Shown here piece after piece: positions 1 to 8,476 of a DNA stretch of 64,000 nucleotides. Source of the stretch: Aliicoccus persicus (GTDB lineage: Bacteria; Bacillota; Bacilli; Staphylococcales; Salinicoccaceae); the NCBI RefSeq assembly GCF_900110815.1, contig NZ_FOIT01000005.1, forward strand, positions 80,082 to 144,081, read 5' to 3'. Position 1 is the first letter of the stretch; every line of letters starts with the position of its first letter. The notes under the pieces were generated by a model. It did not search any database and was not told the DNA's origin. It saw nothing but the letters and a program-made list of their open reading frames with translations. The translations under genes and the position numbers were made by a program.

Positions 1-316
1 GTTTTTCTCCAATTAAAATCATACTCCACGTATCGACGCGAACCACTTTCAGTTGGATGAAGTATCGTCTGCCGTCGTAATAATATTCGATGCGCACGGG
101 TCTTTTATCTTTTAAGGCGTAGTTTAACACGCGATTCATCTCATCTATACGATCGTCGGAAAGCTCCGGCCGTTCAATTTTCGTCTGTGCGTCCACCATC
201 TTTGCAACATTTTCAAATTGTTCAGGCATCGTTGCAAATGGGGCCCACTTAATCATGCCTCGACCTCTCGGTATATTCGAATTGAGTTCTGCCTGCGACA
301 TTGTTCTGTAGTCCAA
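1..316 (-). CDS. YolD-like protein, C-terminus outside window (partial)
   Basis: The encoded peptide begins with an Arg-Gly-Arg-Gly-Met stretch followed by KWAPFATMPEQF, the hallmark N-terminal block of YolD-like proteins, and continues with a hydrophilic helix and a beta-rich segment before leaving the window. YolD-like genes usually lie beside a Y-family translesion polymerase (UvrX/UmuC type) in SOS-induced operons of Bacillales; such a gene may lie to the left, outside the window (inference). I choose a TTG start at 316 because an AGTAGGTG ribosome-binding site lies 6 nt upstream of it; an in-frame ATG at 301 has no well-placed site. The LexA-controlled promoter just upstream supports an SOS role. 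The molecular function of YolD proteins is not known. Confidence 0.85.
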   Translation of the reverse strand, partial: MDYRTMSQAELNSNIPRGRGMIKWAPFATMPEQFENVAKMVDAQTKIERPELSDDRIDEMNRVLNYALKDKRPVRIEYYYDGRRYFIQLKVVRVDTWSMILIGEK

Positions 317-353
317 TTACAACACCTACTTCTTCTGAAAATTATGTACACTC

Positions 354-382
354 ATTATACGAACATACGTTCGATAAATCAA
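354..382 (-). promoter_or_regulatory. LexA (SOS) box embedded in a sigma-A promoter
   Basis: On the minus strand a -35 TTGATT (377-382) and a perfect -10 TATAAT (354-359) are separated by exactly 17 bp, and the spacer contains CGAACGTATGTTCG (360-373), a perfect match to the Gram-positive LexA consensus CGAAC-N4-GTTCG. Bound LexA would cover both promoter elements. It drives the YolD-like gene. Confidence 0.9.
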
Positions 383-450
383 CTCAATTATTTAAATTCT
401 TGTCGTAAACTGTCATAATAGATAGAGATAAATAGGGCGGAGGTCATACT

Positions 451-1452
451 ATGCGTGGATTGATTGGAAGTTATACAAAAGCTGAAGGACAAGGCATCTA
501 TGCGTTTGAATTAAAGGATAAAAGAATAGAAAATGTGAGTGTCGCAGTGCAGACTGCAGATGCGACGTATCTGACTGTTGCGGGTGATTATATCTATGCT
601 GTTTACCGTGAAAATGGTGTGGCAGGTGTGCGCACATTTAAAATAGTGGATGATTCACTGCAGCTCGAACAGGTCGGCGAATGCTTAAATGACAGTGATT
701 CCGGGTGTTATTTGGCAGTCGTTGGCGATGGGAAGTATCTCGTTGATTCTGGATATGCTTCAGGAGAAATAAGATTGTATGCGATTCGAGATCACGTGGT
801 GACAAAAGTGCTCGACACATTTCAAATCGAAGGCAGTGGGCCGCACGAGCGACAAGATGCTGCACATGCACATTTCGTGGATGAGACACCAGATGGCAGA
901 TATTTAGTTGCAGTCGATCTCGGCGCCGATAAAGTCGTCACACTAAAAATCGAAGATGAACGATTGATGTTCGTTTCGGAGTATGTGACACCAGCGGGCA
1001 GTGGACCGAGACACATTCGCTTTAGTCCATGTGGACGCTATGCGTATGTGTTTACGGAGTTATCAAATGAAATTATCGTGCTCGGTTATGAAGATGGCGT
1101 GTTCGAATCGCTGGCAACATATAGCACGTTACCAGCAGACTTTGATGGCCATTCACAAGGTGCCGCGGTCCGTTTATCGGATGGGTATTTATATGCATCA
1201 AACCGCGGCCACAACTCGATTGCAGTGTTTGAACTAATCGATGGTGGTGCAGATTTGAAACTTATTGAGATTGAACAGACACGCGGAGACTGGCCGAGAG
1301 ACTTTAACATCACACCGGATGGCGAGACACTTGTTGTGGCGCATGAGCGGTCACATGAAATTTCAGTGTTTGAAATTGGTGAGTCGGGACAGTTAACATT
1401 TATGGAGAACACCGCACGTGCCGATGAAGGTGTGTTTGTCACGTTCGTATGA
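451..1452 (+). CDS. Lactonase family protein (6-phosphogluconolactonase-like, beta-propeller)
   Basis: A 333-residue protein of the Pgl/YkgB lactonase family, a seven-bladed beta-propeller. It opens with the typical GLIGSYTKAEGQGIYAF strand and contains repeated blade motifs such as SGPRHIRFSPCGRYAYVFTE (about residue 182) and WPRDFNITPDGETLVVAHE near the end, as in YkgB-type enzymes. Family members are thought to hydrolyse 6-phosphogluconolactone in the oxidative pentose phosphate pathway in the cytoplasm; substrate for this copy is inferred. A GGCGGAGGT site precedes the ATG. The stop overlaps the next start (ATGA), indicating translational coupling with the small downstream membrane protein. 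Length matches the family. Confidence 0.85.
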   Translation: MRGLIGSYTKAEGQGIYAFELKDKRIENVSVAVQTADATYLTVAGDYIYAVYRENGVAGVRTFKIVDDSLQLEQVGECLNDSDSGCYLAVVGDGKYLVDSGYASGEIRLYAIRDHVVTKVLDTFQIEGSGPHERQDAAHAHFVDETPDGRYLVAVDLGADKVVTLKIEDERLMFVSEYVTPAGSGPRHIRFSPCGRYAYVFTELSNEIIVLGYEDGVFESLATYSTLPADFDGHSQGAAVRLSDGYLYASNRGHNSIAVFELIDGGADLKLIEIEQTRGDWPRDFNITPDGETLVVAHERSHEISVFEIGESGQLTFMENTARADEGVFVTFV

Positions 1453-1739
1453 GGAAGAAGTATGTTGTAATTACTGTATTGGTGGTTGTCTTTATCTTGT
1501 TGTTGTCACTGCCGATTGTTGATCGCACGAGCGATTCCGAGCGCGTGATTGTCGACTACACAACGCGCGACATCATCCACCCAAACTGCTTTGACCAAGC
1601 AGAAGGCATCACAAACAATGTTGACGAGATGTCACTTTCCACTGCGCGCGATTATCACGAGATGGAAATCCGGGACGAATGCTCGGTTGAGCGCCTGCCT
1701 GAAGGGAAAACATCGCTGTTGATGAAGATTTTTGAGTAA
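1449..1739 (+). CDS. Small membrane-anchored hypothetical protein
   Basis: A 96-residue protein with a basic N-terminus (MRKK) and one hydrophobic segment at about residues 5-25 that would serve as a signal anchor or signal peptide, followed by an acidic extracytoplasmic region of about 70 residues with two cysteines (in NCF and DEC) that could pair. I do not recognise the family. Its start overlaps the stop of the lactonase gene by four bases, so it is probably translated by coupling, and a strong terminator follows directly. Confidence 0.65.
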   Translation: MRKKYVVITVLVVVFILLLSLPIVDRTSDSERVIVDYTTRDIIHPNCFDQAEGITNNVDEMSLSTARDYHEMEIRDECSVERLPEGKTSLLMKIFE

Positions 1740-1764
1740 ACCCACTTGAAGAGTGGGTTTTTTG
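1740..1764 (+). terminator. Rho-independent terminator after the lactonase operon
   Basis: Perfect 7-bp stem ACCCACT/AGTGGGT with a 5-nt loop followed by six or more T residues. It ends the two-gene operon just before the 41-bp repeat array. Confidence 0.9.
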
Positions 1765-1771
1765 TTGGCTA

Positions 1772-2171
1772 TCGTGTCAATGAGAGTTGCACACTGACGC
1801 GCATATGGGTTTGCGTTCCAATGAGCCTCGCTCACAGACACGCAGGTTGATTTACGTGCCAATGAAACTTGTTCACAGACACGCAGATTGATTTGCGTGC
1901 CAATGAGACTTGTTCACAGACACGCAGATTGATTTAAGCGCCAATGAGAGTCGCTCACAGACGCGCAAACGGATTTACGCGTCAATGAGACTCGCTCACG
2001 GACACACAAACGGATTTACGCGTCAATGAGACTCGCTCACAGACACGCAGATTGATTTGCGTTCCAATGAAACTCGCTCACTGACACGCAGATTGATTTG
2101 CGTTCCAATGAAACTTGCTCACAGACACACAAACGGATTTACGTTCCAATGAGCCTCGCTCATAGTCCCGA
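1772..2171. repeat. Tandem 41-bp hairpin array, 10 units (type E, array I)
   Basis: Ten units start every 41 bp without any indel (1772, 1813, 1854 ... 2141). The unit is a nested dyad GCGT-N5-TGAG-N5-CTCA-N5-ACGC (31 bp) plus a 10-bp linker AGATTGATTT. Units differ by scattered substitutions but keep length and dyad. The array lies between convergent genes and is flanked by an incoming terminator on each side (1740-1764 forward, 2181-2219 reverse), so neither neighbour should transcribe it. It explains the whole gap between the two genes. The same unit recurs at 23.1 kb and 63.8 kb. Confidence 0.95.
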
Positions 2172-2180
2172 TAGACCCAC

Positions 2181-2219
2181 AAAACCAAAAAACCACCCCA
2201 AAATCCAACTTTGGGGTGG
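2181..2219 (-). terminator. Rho-independent terminator of the small acetyltransferase gene
   Basis: Reading the minus strand, an approximately 11-bp stem CCACCCCAAA/TTTGGGGTGG with a short loop is followed by a T-run (complement of the A-run at 2187-2192). It faces the repeat array. Confidence 0.85.
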
Positions 2220-2252
2220 GATTTCGGGGTGGTTCTCACACAACACAAACAA

Positions 2253-2513
2253 CTACATTCTCACATCGTCAAATTCTTTGTGGCGAATGACTGGCGGTAC
2301 ATATGGGCATGTGCCTTTTACTTTTTTGCCTTCAGCACGTGCCATCGAGACGGCTTCGAGCACTAACTCTTTCGCGAGTCCTTGCCCGCGTTCTTCCGGC
2401 TTGGTGAATGTCGCCGTAATATCGAGGTGATTGTCGTACTCATCATAGATTAAATAAGCGATTTCTTCGTTTTCTTTAAAAATCGATAAACGTCCATCTG
2501 ATTTTTGTATCAT
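2253..2513 (-). CDS. Small GCN5-related N-acetyltransferase (YjdJ/PF14542 type)
   Basis: An 86-residue single-domain acetyltransferase of the short GNAT class. The acetyl-CoA loop is visible as RGQGLAKELV (Q/RxxGxG/A) and is followed by the helix and the KVKGTCPYVPPVI strand that is diagnostic of the YjdJ-like subfamily; a HKEF motif lies near the C-terminus. The substrate is unknown. The ATG at 2513 is preferred because GGAGG lies 9 nt upstream; a TTG three codons earlier abuts that site directly. It is monocistronic, followed by its own terminator. Confidence 0.85.
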   Translation of the reverse strand: MIQKSDGRLSIFKENEEIAYLIYDEYDNHLDITATFTKPEERGQGLAKELVLEAVSMARAEGKKVKGTCPYVPPVIRHKEFDDVRM

Positions 2514-2576
2514 CTGACTCAACCTCCTTCAAATTAAACGAATTTATAAAACCATTCAAACCAGCTCACCGATAAA

Positions 2577-3500
2577 TTACGACAATGCTTTCGTAATGTT
2601 CGGTACGACTTGCTTCTTACGTGAGACAACACCTTCTAATATCGCAGTGTTGTCATCTAAAGTAACGTCAAATGCTGCTTCAACGGCTTTATAGTCTTTA
2701 CCCAAAGCGAGTACTTTAGAATCGGAAACTAAAATATTCGTCACGACAAGTATGAATAAGTCGTATTCTTCTCTATCTACTTCTGCATTGATTGCTGTTT
2801 CTAATTCTTGACGTCGTTCAAACACTTCATCAACGTCAACGACGTTAATCTGTGCGATGCGCACGTTCTTCTCATTCACCTCGAATGTTTTCGCATCTTG
2901 TCCGATCAGTTCGGCTGCAGTTTTATCTTTTGTTGATGCGCCAGCTTTCAGCATTTCAAGTCCGTACGTATCAACATCCACACCAGCAAGATCTGCAAGT
3001 GCACGGCCAGTCACTTCATCTTCTTTAGTCGTTGTTGGCGATTTGAACAATAGCGTATCTGAAATAACTGCAGATAACATCAATCCTGCCATATCTTTTG
3101 GAATGTCCAAACCTTCTTCTTTAAACACTTTATATAAAATTGTTGCTGTACATCCGACAGGTTCTGCTCTAAAGTAGAGCGGACTTTCTGTCTCAAAGTT
3201 TGAGATGCGGTGGTGATCATATACTTTTAAAATTTCAGCATTTTCAATGTTTGTCGCTGATTGCTGAAACTCATTATGATCGACGAGCATCACGCGTTCG
3301 CCATCGATGACGCTATCGATAATTTTCGGTGCATCCACACCAAAGTAATTTAAAGCAAATGCAGTTTCTTCACCAATTTCACCAAGCATGACAGCTTCTA
3401 CATCATCATTGCCGCGTGCACGCTCGATATATTCAAGCACGAGTGCGGATGTGACTGTATCTGTATCTGGGTTTTGGTGTCCAAAAATTTTAATTGACAT
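2577..3500 (-). CDS. ppaC: Manganese-dependent inorganic pyrophosphatase (family II)
   Basis: A 307-residue DHH-superfamily enzyme that hydrolyses pyrophosphate to phosphate, pulling biosynthetic reactions forward in the cytoplasm. The metal ligands are visible: GHQNPDTDT (H8, D12, D14), VDHNE (D74, H75), and the DHH motif at 95-97. The C-terminal DHHA2 domain carries the SRKKQ substrate-binding motif at 293-297. Length is typical of PpaC. AAAGGAG lies 8 nt before the ATG. It is followed closely by the nicotinamidase gene upstream on the same strand (22-bp gap), so it is likely co-transcribed with the MFS-pncA pair as the third gene. Confidence 0.97.
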   Translation of the reverse strand: MSIKIFGHQNPDTDTVTSALVLEYIERARGNDDVEAVMLGEIGEETAFALNYFGVDAPKIIDSVIDGERVMLVDHNEFQQSATNIENAEILKVYDHHRISNFETESPLYFRAEPVGCTATILYKVFKEEGLDIPKDMAGLMLSAVISDTLLFKSPTTTKEDEVTGRALADLAGVDVDTYGLEMLKAGASTKDKTAAELIGQDAKTFEVNEKNVRIAQINVVDVDEVFERRQELETAINAEVDREEYDLFILVVTNILVSDSKVLALGKDYKAVEAAFDVTLDDNTAILEGVVSRKKQVVPNITKALS

Positions 3501-3522
3501 AGTTAATACTCCTTTGATTATG

Positions 3523-4071
3523 TTAAATAATTTCAGCAGCTAAGCTATTTTTCATGTGGTCGAGCGCAACCGTGTGTCCATCTGGATTAAATGATGCCAC
3601 ACAATTTTCTAACACTTGGATATGATAACCTAAATTATACGCGCCAATTGCAGTGTGCAGTACACAAATATCGGTAACGACGCCACCTAGTACTACTGTA
3701 TCAATATTTCTCTCTCTAAGCAGTAAATCGAGATTCGTTCCTGCAAATGATGAATATCTTGTCTTGTCGATAAAGAACACGTTATCGAGTGATTTAATCT
3801 CTTCAAAACGCTCGCCGACTTTTCCATATAAATCACGGCCCGCTGACCCTTCGATATTATGTGGTGGGAACAGCTTTGTTTCTGGATGATGCGGATCATT
3901 CTCCTTATGGATGTCCATCATGAAGAATATCGGTGCTTTTTTATCGACGAATTCATTGATCGCATTCACCATGTTTTCCTCGACATCTTGTGCTGGCTTT
4001 CCTGCAGTTAACTTTCCGTCATCTGCTACGAAATCGTAAGAGTAATCAATAATTATGAGTGCTTGATTCAT
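3523..4071 (-). CDS. pncA: Nicotinamidase (isochorismatase family)
   Basis: A 182-residue cysteine hydrolase converting nicotinamide to nicotinate. The catalytic triad is readable as D9 (LIIIDYSYDF), K103 (IDKTRYS) and C136 (VVTDICVLHT), with candidate metal ligands D53, H55 and H71. The start at 4071 is chosen because AAAGGATGG precedes it; the longer frame upstream adds 22 residues not found in the family. It overlaps the end of the MFS transporter gene by 26 bp, so the two are translationally coupled. With pncB and nadE transcribed divergently next door it forms the NAD salvage route nicotinamide - nicotinate - NaMN - (NaAD) - NAD. Confidence 0.93.
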   Translation of the reverse strand: MNQALIIIDYSYDFVADDGKLTAGKPAQDVEENMVNAINEFVDKKAPIFFMMDIHKENDPHHPETKLFPPHNIEGSAGRDLYGKVGERFEEIKSLDNVFFIDKTRYSSFAGTNLDLLLRERNIDTVVLGGVVTDICVLHTAIGAYNLGYHIQVLENCVASFNPDGHTVALDHMKNSLAAEII

Positions 4072-5275
4072 GCTCACGTTCCATCCTTTCTTTAAATTCC
4101 TCTGATAATATTTTCCTTCTCCATATAAATAATACATTACATATGAAGAGAATGACCACTATTATGCTGAAAAAGATAAAGTACGACGTCCCATTCGAAG
4201 CGTCTATCAAAGTACCACCGAGCACTGGTCCGGAGATGCTCCCGACACTAAAAAATATCCCGGCCATCAAGTTGCCAGCAGGTAGATTAAAGCGCGGTGT
4301 AATGTCAGTCATGTACGTAATTCCAAGTGAATACATCGAGCCTAAACATGCACCGGCAAGTGCGAACAATACGATATACATTGGTAACGATGATTTGACA
4401 AATTCCAGTAGTATAAATACGGAACCGCCGAGCAGCAGCAAGATACTGACTAATATCGGTCTGCCGATTTTATCTCCAAGTGCACCGATCGGTATTTGGA
4501 ACAGAATGGCTCCGAAACTAAATGCAGGTAAAATCCACGTGATGTCTGCATACTCAAGACCTTCTCTCAGTCCATAGACGGGGAAGTTTGTGTGTAATGA
4601 ACCTTCTAAAACACCAAACATTAACGGAAATAAAAACACGACCCAACTTGATTTTAAAACATTTTTAAAATTGACGAGTGTTGAAATGAAACTAATCGGT
4701 ACACCGTTGTCTGATGGCTTTTCATCTTTTGCACCTTTTAGTAAGAAGATGAGCGGCCAGGCAAGCATTGTTAAAACACCGCTGACAATAAACGGCAGCG
4801 GCTCTGCAATTTCAACAAGCTCGCTGACTTTCGGTCCAATCATAAACCCTGCGCTGAAGAACAACCCGTAAAAGGCGATGACGCGTCCGATCTTATGTCT
4901 CGGTGTCGTATCGGTTAGCCACGTCTGTGTGGAGAAATGCAGTGCATTGTCGGCCACACCGACGATTAGGCGCAGTATAAACCAGAAGATAATGCCATCT
5001 AATATTGGAAACGCCAAGAGTGCAAGTGAGACGATGAGCCCGCCGGCGACAATTAATTTTCGATAGCCATATTTTCTGAGTGGTACTTCTATGAAGAGTG
5101 CTGAAAGAAAAACACCGATGTAGAGCCCGGATGCGTGGATACCACTTATTGATGCGTCGATTGCCCGATGTTCAAATATGTATGCGATGAGTGGTAGCAA
5201 CATGCCCTGTGAAAATCCAGAAATCGCAACAATGATAGATAAAATGATAAACTTGGCACGAAAGCTATCTAACAT
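4046..5275 (-). CDS. MFS transporter, possibly linked to niacin/nicotinamide salvage
   Basis: A 409-residue major facilitator with about 12 hydrophobic segments. The loop between segments 2 and 3 carries EVPLRKYGYRKLIV, the equivalent loop in the second half carries GALGDKIGRPIL, the usual MFS G-x-x-x-D-(K/R)-x-G-R-(K/R) motif. The cytoplasmic C-terminus is charged. A GGAGG lies 8 nt before the ATG. It overlaps pncA and shares the divergent promoter region with pncB, so a role in uptake of a pyridine precursor is suggested by context, not by sequence; drug efflux is the main alternative. Confidence 0.85.
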   Translation of the reverse strand: MLDSFRAKFIILSIIVAISGFSQGMLLPLIAYIFEHRAIDASISGIHASGLYIGVFLSALFIEVPLRKYGYRKLIVAGGLIVSLALLAFPILDGIIFWFILRLIVGVADNALHFSTQTWLTDTTPRHKIGRVIAFYGLFFSAGFMIGPKVSELVEIAEPLPFIVSGVLTMLAWPLIFLLKGAKDEKPSDNGVPISFISTLVNFKNVLKSSWVVFLFPLMFGVLEGSLHTNFPVYGLREGLEYADITWILPAFSFGAILFQIPIGALGDKIGRPILVSILLLLGGSVFILLEFVKSSLPMYIVLFALAGACLGSMYSLGITYMTDITPRFNLPAGNLMAGIFFSVGSISGPVLGGTLIDASNGTSYFIFFSIIVVILFICNVLFIWRRKILSEEFKERMEREHESSTHNY

Positions 5276-5291
5276 AATCCATTCCTCCGAG

Positions 5292-5309
5292 ATATACAGT
5301 GTGGTATAT
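5292..5309. promoter_or_regulatory. Inverted repeat in the divergent MFS-pncA / pncB-nadE promoter region
   Basis: ATATAC-N6-GTATAT, two perfect 6-bp arms, lies 17 bp upstream of the MFS start codon, between it and the pncB leader. Position fits an operator controlling both directions of the NAD salvage genes, for example by a niacin-responsive repressor (inference only). Confidence 0.35.
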
Positions 5310-5367
5310 TTTATAGTAACGAATTGATTATATCATGCAAAAGATGAAACGAAAGAGGCGTAAATGA

Positions 5368-6831
5368 ATGTTCCAGAAAAATGATGACAGTCTTATGTTA
5401 CACACGGATTTATATCAGATTAACATGGGAAAAGTTTATTTTGAGCAAGGGTTAGAAAATCGCAAAGCAGTATTTGATTTATATTTTAGAAACATGCCGT
5501 TTCGAAATGGCTATGCGGTATTTGCAGGTCTAGAGCGCATCGTAGAATACTTGGAGAATTTTAAATTCACAGAAAGTGATTTAGCGTATTTAAAAGATCA
5601 AGGCTATGATGATGCGTATTTAAATTATTTAAAAAATCTCAAGTTTTCCGGCAATGTACGCAGTGTTAAAGAGGGAGAAATCGTCTTTAACAATATGCCG
5701 TTACTTCAAATAGAAGCACCGATTATTCAAGCGCAATTGATTGAAACTGCATTGTTAAACATCGTGAACTATCAGACGCTAATTGCAACGAAAGCAAATC
5801 GTATTCGCCAAATTGTACCAAATGACACGCTGATGGAGTTCGGCACGCGCCGAGCGCATGAGATGGACGCAGCGATTTGGGGGGCGCGTGCATCGATTAT
5901 CGGCGGATTTGACGGCACGAGTAACGTGCGTGCGAGCAAACTATTTAATGTCCCAGCATCAGGTACACATGCGCATTCGATGATTCAAGCGTATGGTGAT
6001 GATTACACTGCATTTAAAGCGTATGCGGAGACACACAAAAATTGTGTATTCTTAGTCGACACCTTTGATTCGTTGAAGTCAGGTGTACCGAATGCCATTA
6101 AAGTCGCAAAAGAGATGGGCGACAAGATTAATTTTATTGGTATTCGCTTAGACTCAGGGGATATTGCATATCTGTCTAAACAAGCGCGTAAAATGTTAGA
6201 TGCAGCAGGATTCGAAGATGCACAAATTATCGTTTCAAACGATCTTGATGAAGTGACCATCATGTCGTTGCTCCAACAAGGTGCGAAAGTGGATAGCTGG
6301 GGTATCGGGACGAAGTTAATTACAGCTTACGATCAACCAGCACTTGGTGCCGTGTACAAATTAAGTGCGATTGAAAATGAGGAAGGGGTGCTCGAGAACC
6401 GTATTAAAATATCCGGTGACCCAGAAAAACTTACGACACCTGCAAAGAAAAATATCTATCGTATTATTAATAAATCGACGGGCATGAGTGAAGGGGATTA
6501 CATTACAGCATTCGAGGAGACGATCGATGAAAATGAACCGCTGCTCATGTTCCACCCAGTCTATACGATGAAGCGTAAAAGAGTTCGTAACTTTGAAAAA
6601 GTAGAGCTGTTACATGATGTCTATAAGGATGGTCAATGTGTATATGAGCACGAGTCAATCGAAGAGATGACAGCGCGCATGAACCGCGGTCTTGATTTAC
6701 TTTGGGAAGAATATAAACGTTTCTTAAACCCAGAAAAATATCCAGTCGATTTATCGACGAAACTTTGGAATATACGCCAAGATTTAATCAACAAAGTGAA
6801 TGATGAAATGGATGATGAATATGACGGATAA
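5368..6831 (+). CDS. pncB: Nicotinate phosphoribosyltransferase
   Basis: A 487-residue enzyme that joins nicotinate and PRPP to give nicotinate mononucleotide with ATP hydrolysis. Conserved blocks include [10 protein letters not shown] near the N-terminus, [13 protein letters not shown] (157-169), GGFDGTSN (179-186) and the SGTHAHS phosphohistidine region (198-204), and the later LDSGD block. Length is typical for the Gram-positive type. AAGAGG precedes the ATG. It overlaps nadE by 11 bp, so both are translated together, completing NAD salvage with the divergent pncA. Confidence 0.96.
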   Translation: MFQKNDDSLMLHTDLYQINMGKVYFEQGLENRKAVFDLYFRNMPFRNGYAVFAGLERIVEYLENFKFTESDLAYLKDQGYDDAYLNYLKNLKFSGNVRSVKEGEIVFNNMPLLQIEAPIIQAQLIETALLNIVNYQTLIATKANRIRQIVPNDTLMEFGTRRAHEMDAAIWGARASIIGGFDGTSNVRASKLFNVPASGTHAHSMIQAYGDDYTAFKAYAETHKNCVFLVDTFDSLKSGVPNAIKVAKEMGDKINFIGIRLDSGDIAYLSKQARKMLDAAGFEDAQIIVSNDLDEVTIMSLLQQGAKVDSWGIGTKLITAYDQPALGAVYKLSAIENEEGVLENRIKISGDPEKLTTPAKKNIYRIINKSTGMSEGDYITAFEETIDENEPLLMFHPVYTMKRKRVRNFEKVELLHDVYKDGQCVYEHESIEEMTARMNRGLDLLWEEYKRFLNPEKYPVDLSTKLWNIRQDLINKVNDEMDDEYDG

Positions 6832-7642
6832 ACAACGTGAAATTATCCAAACGCTACATGTAAAACCTTCGATTGATGCGCAAGATGAAATAAGAGAAAT
6901 CATTGATTTTATGAAAGACTACGTAAAACAACATACATTCATAAAGAGTTTAGTGCTCGGTATCTCGGGTGGCCAGGATTCGACATTGCTCGGTAGACTT
7001 GCACAAATGGCAGTGGAAGAACTGCGAGCGGAAACTTCAGTTGATTATAAATTTTATGCCGTGCGTCTGCCATATGGTACGCAACATGATGATATGGATG
7101 CACGTGACGCAATTGAGTTTATTGCACCGACACATCCGGTGACAGTGAACATTAAAGAATCTGTAGATCATGGTGTTGCTGCACTAAAAGAAGCCGGTTT
7201 TAACTTGACTGAATTTCAAAAAGGTAACGATAAGGCGCGCGTGCGAATGAAAGTACAGTTTGCTATCGCCGCAAACACGTCAGGCGTGGTACTCGGAACA
7301 GACCACGCTGCTGAAGCGGTGACAGGATTTTATACGAAGTTCGGTGACGGGGCGAGTGATTTAATGCCTTTATTTGGATTGAATAAACGACAAGGCCGTG
7401 CGATGCTTAGCGCACTCGGTGCACCGGAGCACTTGATTACGAAAATTCCGACAGCAGATTTAGAGTCCGATCGACCACTATTGTCTGATGAGGAAGCACT
7501 TGGTGTTACGTATGATGCGATCGACGATTTCTTAGAAGGTAAAGAAGTTTCAGATAGTGATTATGAAACGATTGTCGGATGGTACACGCGTACACAACAT
7601 AAACGTGATCTACCGTATAACAGATATACTAATCCCGAATAG
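6821..7642 (+). CDS. nadE: NAD synthetase, ammonia-dependent
   Basis: A 273-residue N-type ATP pyrophosphatase that amidates nicotinate adenine dinucleotide to NAD. The PP-loop SGGQDST is at residues 49-55, followed by the VGTDHAAE-like block ([19 protein letters not shown]) and KRQGR. There is no glutaminase domain, so free ammonia is the nitrogen donor. The start [10 protein letters not shown] at 6821 aligns with the staphylococcal protein; earlier in-frame ATGs lie inside pncB. It overlaps pncB. Confidence 0.96.
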   Translation: MTDKQREIIQTLHVKPSIDAQDEIREIIDFMKDYVKQHTFIKSLVLGISGGQDSTLLGRLAQMAVEELRAETSVDYKFYAVRLPYGTQHDDMDARDAIEFIAPTHPVTVNIKESVDHGVAALKEAGFNLTEFQKGNDKARVRMKVQFAIAANTSGVVLGTDHAAEAVTGFYTKFGDGASDLMPLFGLNKRQGRAMLSALGAPEHLITKIPTADLESDRPLLSDEEALGVTYDAIDDFLEGKEVSDSDYETIVGWYTRTQHKRDLPYNRYTNPE

Positions 7643-7656
7643 ACAGGAGCATTCAT

Positions 7657-8304
7657 ATGTTAGAAATTATCAATTCATCTATCTATACAGTGCTGCTCAC
7701 GATTTTTATCATCCAAATCGTCTACGTCAGCTTGTTTACAATTCGTACAGTGATGGTGTTAAAAGGGTACAAATTCATCGCGGCCGGCATCAGTATTGTC
7801 GAAGCATTTATTTATATCGTCGGACTCGGGCTTGTGCTTGATAATTTAGATAACATCATCAATATTATCGTCTATGCGCTCGGGTACGCATCGGGTATTA
7901 TGGTCGGTCTAATTATTGAGCAAAAGATTGCCCTTGGCTATGTTGTTGTCAATGTGACAACCGCTGAAAAAGATAAAGACCTACCCAATCATTTTAGAAC
8001 GCTCGGATACGGTGTGACGCATGCGACAAGCTATGGTCGAGATGGAGAACGCACATCGATGCAAATTTTAACACCAAGAAAATATGAGAAGAAACTCATC
8101 GAAACCATTCAGGAAATCGATGATCGTGCATTTATTGTGTCATATGAACCGAAAAATATTTCTGGTGGTTTCTGGACGAAACAAGTGAGACGCAGCAAGC
8201 TAGAGGATTATGAACCGGAACACGTTGAAGATGTGTTAGACCTTGAACAAGCGTATTCAGAAACGGCGAAAGATGGAGACGAAGATGGCAAAAAAGAAAT
8301 TTAA
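7657..8304 (+). CDS. UPF0316 / DUF2179 membrane protein
   Basis: A 215-residue membrane protein with three hydrophobic N-terminal segments (about 8-28, 38-58, 64-86) and a soluble C-terminal DUF2179 domain (about 105-165; note [17 protein letters not shown]). Members of UPF0316 are widespread in Bacillota; the DUF2179 domain has been proposed to bind a small ligand such as a cyclic nucleotide, but function is unknown. It is followed with overlap by the NETI-motif gene and then purB, an arrangement also known in other Bacillales. Confidence 0.88.
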   Translation: MLEIINSSIYTVLLTIFIIQIVYVSLFTIRTVMVLKGYKFIAAGISIVEAFIYIVGLGLVLDNLDNIINIIVYALGYASGIMVGLIIEQKIALGYVVVNVTTAEKDKDLPNHFRTLGYGVTHATSYGRDGERTSMQILTPRKYEKKLIETIQEIDDRAFIVSYEPKNISGGFWTKQVRRSKLEDYEPEHVEDVLDLEQAYSETAKDGDEDGKKEI

Positions 8305-8461
8305 AGTTGAAGACAATGAATCAATAGACGATTGCTTGGCACGTATGAAAGAAGAAGGTTATACACCAGTAAGGCGTATGGAAAAGCCTGTGTTTAAAGA
8401 AGAGAACGGTGAAACAGTCGTGTCGCATCAAGAAATTGTATTTGAAGGTAAGAAGCTATAA
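8285..8461 (+). CDS. NETI motif-containing protein (NESI variant)
   Basis: A 58-residue protein ([18 protein letters not shown]...) matching the small NETI-motif family found beside purB/UPF0316 in Bacilli. The eponymous motif reads N-E-S-I here, followed by [20 protein letters not shown] and a beta-rich C-terminus. The ATG at 8285 is chosen because GGAGACGAAG precedes it and the protein then starts like its relatives; it overlaps the upstream gene by 20 bp. Function unknown. Confidence 0.85.
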   Translation: MAKKKFKVEDNESIDDCLARMKEEGYTPVRRMEKPVFKEENGETVVSHQEIVFEGKKL

Positions 8462-8476
8462 AAGGAGAGGTTTCAT

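Noticed and set aside
1772..2171. CRISPR array
   Set aside because: Regular repeats, but there are no unique spacers: the whole 41-bp unit is repeated, including the linker, and no cas genes are present.
2098..2430. Forward 110-residue frame across array I and the acetyltransferase
   Set aside because: Antisense to a well-supported GNAT gene and partly repeat-derived.
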